A stretch of DNA of 64,000 nt, taken from contig JAZDSV010000044.1 in assembly GCA_036784855.1 (NCBI GenBank), positions 47,266 through 111,265 of the forward strand. The letters are read 5' to 3'. The position numbers and the translations under genes are program-made. Below the pieces are notes generated by a model. The model saw nothing but the letters and a program-made list of their open reading frames with translations. It searched no databases and had not been told where the DNA came from. The DNA comes from Aphelidium insulamus. Its lineage: Eukaryota; Aphelidiomycota; Aphelidea; Aphelidiaceae. Of the stretch, positions 58,959-64,000 are shown piece after piece (position 1 is the first letter of the stretch; each line of letters starts with the position of its first letter).

Positions 58959-60560
58959 CCTGGGTATATAAGTCTGTAAAAGGCAGCTGCCTTCATATGG
59001 AAAAATCCCCCTAACCCTGGTTTTTACCGCTTGATTCCAAAATCGAGCGGTCAATTATACAAACTATTCAGGCTTCCACATTAACACCTTTATCACTTAA
59101 TAAATATTGTAGAGCTTCAAATTTACCTCTAGGTCCCATTTGACACCAACTTGAGTGCTCTTCTCCTCATGTAGTTATTGTGCGTCAAAGTTTACAGCGT
59201 CAGCTTCTTGAAATCAAGCGTCAGACTCGGGCTGCATACTGACCACGGCTCCACTATGCTGTGTCTCAAACGCGGTTGGCATGGCACTTAGATTCGTGGA
59301 GTTTTTATATGAGCGTGTGACGCGACGCACTTGTGCGCATGATCTGTGTGTCCAGTCCGCCCTTGCTTTATTCCACTGATTCATGCCGTTCCTAGTGCTG
59401 CACATCCGTTCTCTGGCTGGCTCCATGTATGTATGTCTTGTCTGTGCACATTCATGCTCATATTCTATGCAGTGGCGTGGTTGCTGCATTACTGGTTGCA
59501 TGGCAATAATGCAACTGCTGGTATGGACTGCAAGTGCTCTCTCTTCTCACTGCACTGCGCAGCTAGTGGGCACAGCACTTGATGCCATGCAAGGTGCTTG
59601 TGGCCACACTGTGAGGTCTGTATCTTGTGCTCTCCTGCATTTGTGCTCATTCTTTACAGCTGCCGTGCCATTTGCCACCTATGCAATCCATGCATGCCTC
59701 TACTACTCCGGGTTCAGCAGTCACATGGTATGCCTGTTTAGATGCATTCTATATGCTACTCTACTGATGCTCTTGCTGTCGTGCTAGCAGCCCTGTAGCA
59801 TGGATCCTCTGGTATGTAAATGCAGCTGCTGTATCCACCTTGCTCACTCTTGCATGCAGTGTTGCATGTGCTGCTCTGATATGTGTGCTGCTGGCCACAT
59901 GTGGTGCGTTGCTTGTATCCCTGTGCTTACCTGCCACAGATGCGCCTTTTTTGGTGACATCAGCTGTAGTACCAGGTGGCCTCTACATAGCTTCTGAAGG
60001 TGTGTGCAGTGTGTGCATGATTACTTTTTGATGTGCTCATGTGAGACAGATTCCACAGGCACGCTGAAAATGCTGATGTGCACAAACTCGCTTTATATGG
60101 CTCAAATGGTATGATATGGATATGTGGTAATGTTGTATCATTAGGTAATCATGTTATCACGTGTGATGTATTCTCTTGTTACATACATCCTGCAGCTGTA
60201 TTCCTTGTACATCCATGCCAGCGTACGTGCTGGATTGCATAACCAATGATTGCTTAGCTGTACTGTACTTGCTTTATTCATGTCACGTGTTGTATGCCTG
60301 CCTGTTTTGTATTATATCTGAAGGCAACACCAATGGATACGTGTGTATTCTCTCATCATATCTTATGCAACACTAATGGATACATTTGTATCATCTGCAA
60401 TACATATGCTCGTTAAAGTAAGGCATGTGCAATGCTACAATAAATAAAAAAATTGTTGCCTCTACATATCGTAAAACCCACTGCATATTATTAATTCCTT
60501 GATTATTGGACGTTGGCGTGCTCCGCCCCTGGGGTTTGGACTGGGGCCCCAGCACCAGAG
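58959..60560 (+). repeat. Dispersed repeat unit A, copy 3
   Basis: Same limits as the other copies (CCTGGGTATATAAG to CAGCACCAGAG), with a single 58-bp head, and nearly identical to copy 2. It starts directly at the end of the minisatellite and leads into the Q/H-rich gene fragment, as in the left duplication copy. Confidence 0.85.
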
Positions 60561-61330
60561 TTCATCATCAGGTGGCACTACATTGCCTCGCTGATTATGC
60601 GCGACATTGGCGAGCGGAGTAAAGAATATTTTGGTATGTTGATTGTATTCAACTAGGCAGAGTATAGTAATTATATTCAGTCCCATTCCACTACATTCGC
60701 CTGTTTTGCGACGAGTACGTAAAGTACCTGATCGACTGCAAGCTGGACGAGAAGCGGCGGCAGCTGGAGGGCGCACACCAGCAGCAACTGCACGACGCCT
60801 GGGCACACGCACAGCAGCAGTCGGGCGTGGCATCCAGCGCATTCTCTCAGGACATATTCAGCCACCCGTTCGACGTGTCGGCCCACGAGCTCCATCAGCA
60901 ACAACAGCCCCAGCACCACCACAGCCAGCCACCGCACAATGGTGACATGTCCGCGTCCGTGTTCCAATTCCAGCAGCACCAGCAGTCACCGCCACTCCAC
61001 GCTGCGGGGGGAGACTTCTCGGTGCATGGGCACGACTCATTCATCACCGACTACACCGCCGCTGGGAGTAGCACGCACCACCACCCCGGCTCCCAGTCCA
61101 CCGACCACCTGGCCACCTTCACCGTGACCGACAGCAACAGTGGCCATAACTCGCAGAAGCAGCATCAGCAGATGACAGCGTATGGCAGTTTGACAAACAA
61201 TGTGCTGATGGACGACACTGACGGGCTCTTGTTTGGCGGACAGACGGTGCGCACGTCGCGACAAGTTTACCGGCAGCAGGCAATCCCGCAGCAGCAGCAG
61301 CGCGATGGGGCGCGGGGTGCGACGGTGTAG
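60561..61330 (+). CDS. C-terminal fragment of an unrecognised gene with Q/H-rich tail
   Basis: Exons by my reading are about 60572-60633 and 60681-61330, with a 47-base GTATGT...TTCAG intron. They read HYIASLIMRDIGERSKEYF, then PFHYIRLFCDEYVKYLIDCK and LDEKRRQLEG, an amphipathic, probably helical region. A Gln/His/Ser-rich tail follows (HELHQQQQPQHHHSQ, FQFQQHQQS) to a stop after RDGARGATV. The first part of the gene is missing: unit A precedes it, and TTCATCATCAG could be an old splice acceptor. The tail looks like a transcription-regulator or signalling tail, but I do not recognise the family. Confidence 0.5.
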
Positions 61331-61832
61331 GTGGCGGCGAGTTTTGAACATTTGTAGATCAAGTTGTGTGTCAGTCTGAATTTATGCCACTTTGGGCCAG
61401 TTAATAATAGAAAAAGAGACCGTGAAAGTGTTTGTCTATCGACAGCATTTATACACGCTCATACTAGTGACTACGCAGTGTAGTCATTGTTGTTGAGCAG
61501 AGAATTTTGTAAGGCGCTCCATGCATTACTATATTGATAGTACTACTATTTAATATTAATAAAGCGTGAATTATACTAGAACGTGCAAGCATCAAGCAGC
61601 AAAGTATAACAAATTTAAACTGCCATTTGGCAACATGATGCAGTTGCAGGTTTTTGCATTTATACGACTTTTGTTTAGTACTAGCTGCTCGTTACGTCTG
61701 TCGCTATTGAACTTGTTGGCTACTGCTCGTTTGTTGTTGGCTTGTTTTCCTTTCCCATCCGCTCGCTTGTCTTTCATCCGTCGATCGTCTTTGTTCATTA
61801 GTCGCTTACGTGCTTCCCTTTCTCGTCCACTT
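61331..61832. other. 3' region between the Q/H-rich fragment and the Crinkler-type gene
   Basis: It holds AATAAAG at about 61559 and a TAGTGACTACGCAGTGTAGTCAT imperfect inverted repeat near 61467-61489 (also in the left copy near 35558). The genes converge here. No other gene seen. Confidence 0.4.
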
Positions 61833-64000
61833 CTACATATCAATGACTTCGCCGGAACTGCCTTTAGTCTTTTCATAATAGTCCCCGGTAAAGTATAGAC
61901 TCGCTTCGTTTGGTACGCGTAAATCGTAAAGAGCTTGGTTGGTCGCCTGCACGTCGATCGACTCGAGGTAGTGTGCATGCGGCTTCGCGTCGCGCAGAAC
62001 TCTCAGGCGCTCCAACAATCCTGCGTACCGCTTGTTGTTCCCCAAAAAGGGATACGAGCTGGCATTGAGACCATTGACCAGCAGCGCAATTTGGTTGGCA
62101 TCGTCGCGTAGCCGAGTACCTGTTCTACATGAGCGCATGGTTGATAGTGTTGATAACACTACCTCCACTTCTCGTTTTGAAATCATAATATGGAAGTGCA
62201 GTGACGGCCTTCAAATTATCTTCGGTTATAGCGTCATCTCCCAGCTGCTGGTAGATGCTGAGATATGGTCGGTCGACAGTTTCCATGAATTTGCACCTAG
62301 TTGCCGATGTTTCAGCGCGGCCCATCAAATACTTGTCATCGTTGCTGGCATAGTTTCGCGTCTGCACAAGAATCGCCGACATTTTTTCAGACTTGCCAGC
62401 CAGGCGAACGGGAATAATAAAGTCGACGCCGACCTGATTTTGCTGGCACATGATCACAATTCCGCGATGGAAGTACCGCTCCACGTTATCAACGGTCACC
62501 AGCGAATCAACGCGAATAAACTGCAAGCACAGTACGTGGCCGTTGAGGAATTCTTTCTTCTTTGCTTCGCTGTTGTCGCCTATTAGATTGACTCGGGCAT
62601 CACCTGTCGGCTGGAGCCCAATGAACGACTCAAGAAAATCGCAAACTCTACAGGGCAAGTTGTCAACCATTTTTTTTGGAAGAAGGACAATGGCCCTACT
62701 TCATCGGAAGCGCATATTTCAGCGGCTCCGGATACATTTTTCTATCATCAAAGGTGCCCCACTTTTTTCCCTCGCAGCACACATCCCACGCCACGAGAAT
62801 GAGCACTTTGGCCAGCAGCTCGCCTCGCTCGCCCTTCTGCACCAATCCTACACATCAATGAATATTACGATTTCGTTTGTAAGTCAACGCACCATTAACC
62901 ACGCATTCGGTTAGACCAATTATCATCTTTGGAAACCTTACGCGGAGAGATTTCACTTGCTTTAGCGCCTTTAACATTGGCACACGGCATATTCCAGATA
63001 TCGGCAGCAGCCTTTGCCACTATGGGCTCGGGAAAATAACCACATTTAACATTCTCTCGATTCGGCGAAATCGAGAAGCAAATGCTCATGTGGTTGGCCA
63101 CTAGTTCAGCGGCGACTTTGGTAGACGGCTGCACATACAGGTCCAATCGGCAGTCGAGGACAGCGAGTTGGGTAACAAGTGTTTGCGGCTCCTTGGGGTC
63201 GGCTCCGCCGCAGAGCTTCGAAGCCGCAATCGAAACAGATAGTTTTATAGGGCAGAGCGGTGTGCCTGTAAAGAGAATGTCTCCCGCACTAGCAAAATAA
63301 GCTCCCCAGTGCGGTCGCCCGTAGCTGTACAATCCTCTGGCTAGATTGATCCACTTGCGGCGCCCCCATGACGTAGCATCTGTAGAAAAAAACGGCTTCC
63401 ACAGGGCGCTTCCACTGCGCGGGGCAAAGACGTTAACGTACGGCAGAAGATAGTACGGCGTGAACAGCATATTCCCCACGTTGTCATCTCGTAAACTCGG
63501 ATCCAAATGCAGAGATGGTGAGAAATTTGCCACGCGCGAGTGAGTATCCATGACGATACTTAGCACGGAAAACTTGTTGTCCTCACTGTACATTGGAATC
63601 AGGCGGAGGGCTCGACGAAACAACCGGAAGCCGGACACATTGTCGTATACTTGGTCTGATACTGCGCGTGCCTCATCAATCGTTATAAGAACAAGCGGCT
63701 GAAAACTACGGTCCGCCCACTCGATTTTCTTGAAAACATCAATCAGTCTTTTAAATGAGTTTTCCACGTTGTAAACGTTACGTGCAACCTGCGGAGTAAT
63801 TGTGAGGTTTGCTTCATAATATCTATCAAATCAATAGACATACCTCGCCGCTAATGTCGCCCAGATTTCTGGAATTAGCCACTTTGGTGATCACTTCGAA
63901 TCGCTTAGTGGCCCACTCAGTCAGTGCCTTATCAACATCGATTTTTCTCCCCACGCTATGTGTCAGTCCACTAAGCACGTCGGCTAATGTGTCAAATACG
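61833..64000 (-). pseudogene. Crinkler-type NTPase/nuclease effector-like gene, right copy (fossil, runs off edge)
   Basis: The minus strand reads an NTPase part (LVLITIDEARAVSDQVYD, FRLFRRALRLIPMYSEDN, SIVMDTHSRVANFSP) and a C-terminal part with GVDFIIPVRLAGKSEKMSAI followed by LVQTRNYA, typical of fungal Crinkler-related proteins whose nuclease domain follows the NTPase. The N-terminal part lies outside the window. The copy is broken but better kept than the left one, with only a few breaks visible. The final segment (LRDDANQIALLVNGLNASSY) has no known role. Confidence 0.6.

Noticed and set aside
59383-59787. 134-residue hydrophobic frame in unit A, also in copy 2
   Set aside because: Copy 1 shifts and changes the frame; Cys/Met/His-rich low-complexity composition does not look like a conserved protein.

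Overview
The window looks like a contig from a small-genome eukaryote, most likely an early-diverging fungus or a close relative (inference). Host genes are dense and carry many short introns of about 38-70 bases, mostly with GTRNGT donors and YAG acceptors. Several families point to fungi: a trifunctional folate enzyme with two dihydroneopterin aldolase domains, an Ecm33-type receptor-L-domain surface protein, a GPI-type surface protein, a SigF-like NTF2 protein and Crinkler-type genes. A TMEM120 homologue and a receptor-like kinase with ephrin-receptor-like cysteine repeats fit a basal lineage better than yeasts. The species cannot be named from the sequence alone.

Bases 1-26,000 are a gene-rich, GC-rich block. 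In order they hold an Ecm33-like protein (edge), a SigF/NTF2-like protein, a DDX27/Drs1 ribosome-biogenesis helicase, a receptor-like protein kinase, an unrecognised acidic protein, TMEM120, 6-phosphofructo-2-kinase/fructose-2,6-bisphosphatase, ribosomal protein eL36, the FOL1 folate enzyme, a GPI-type surface protein, a C2H2 zinc-finger protein, two secreted ankyrin-repeat genes and a MIC60/mitofilin homologue. Three divergent or long intergenic spacers hold CCAAT/ATTGG boxes. Exon models rest on conserved protein frames. They reveal two micro-exons (10 and 16 nt) and at least four likely GC-AG introns.

Bases 26,000-64,000 are a repeat-rich compartment with almost no intact host genes. It holds a Ty3/gypsy pol fragment; three copies of an unclassified 1.6-kb repeat (unit A); two copies of an APE-type LINE whose reverse transcriptase ORF contains a 378-bp in-frame tandem repeat; a chromovirus arranged LTR-partial-LTR-full-LTR with one outer target duplication; a compact LTR element with a single Gag-protease-integrase-chromodomain ORF and no reverse transcriptase; minisatellites; and a segmental duplication of at least 4.7 kb carrying a Q/H-rich gene fragment and a Crinkler-type gene. 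Telomere-like TTAGG(G) motifs recur at LINE ends, in the minisatellite and in unit A, which suggests a subtelomeric setting (inference).

No single operon-like or defence system stands out. The most unusual points are the expandable tandem repeat inside the LINE polymerase, the two unusual LTR element architectures, the frequent GC-AG introns with micro-exons, and the duplicated effector-type segment.
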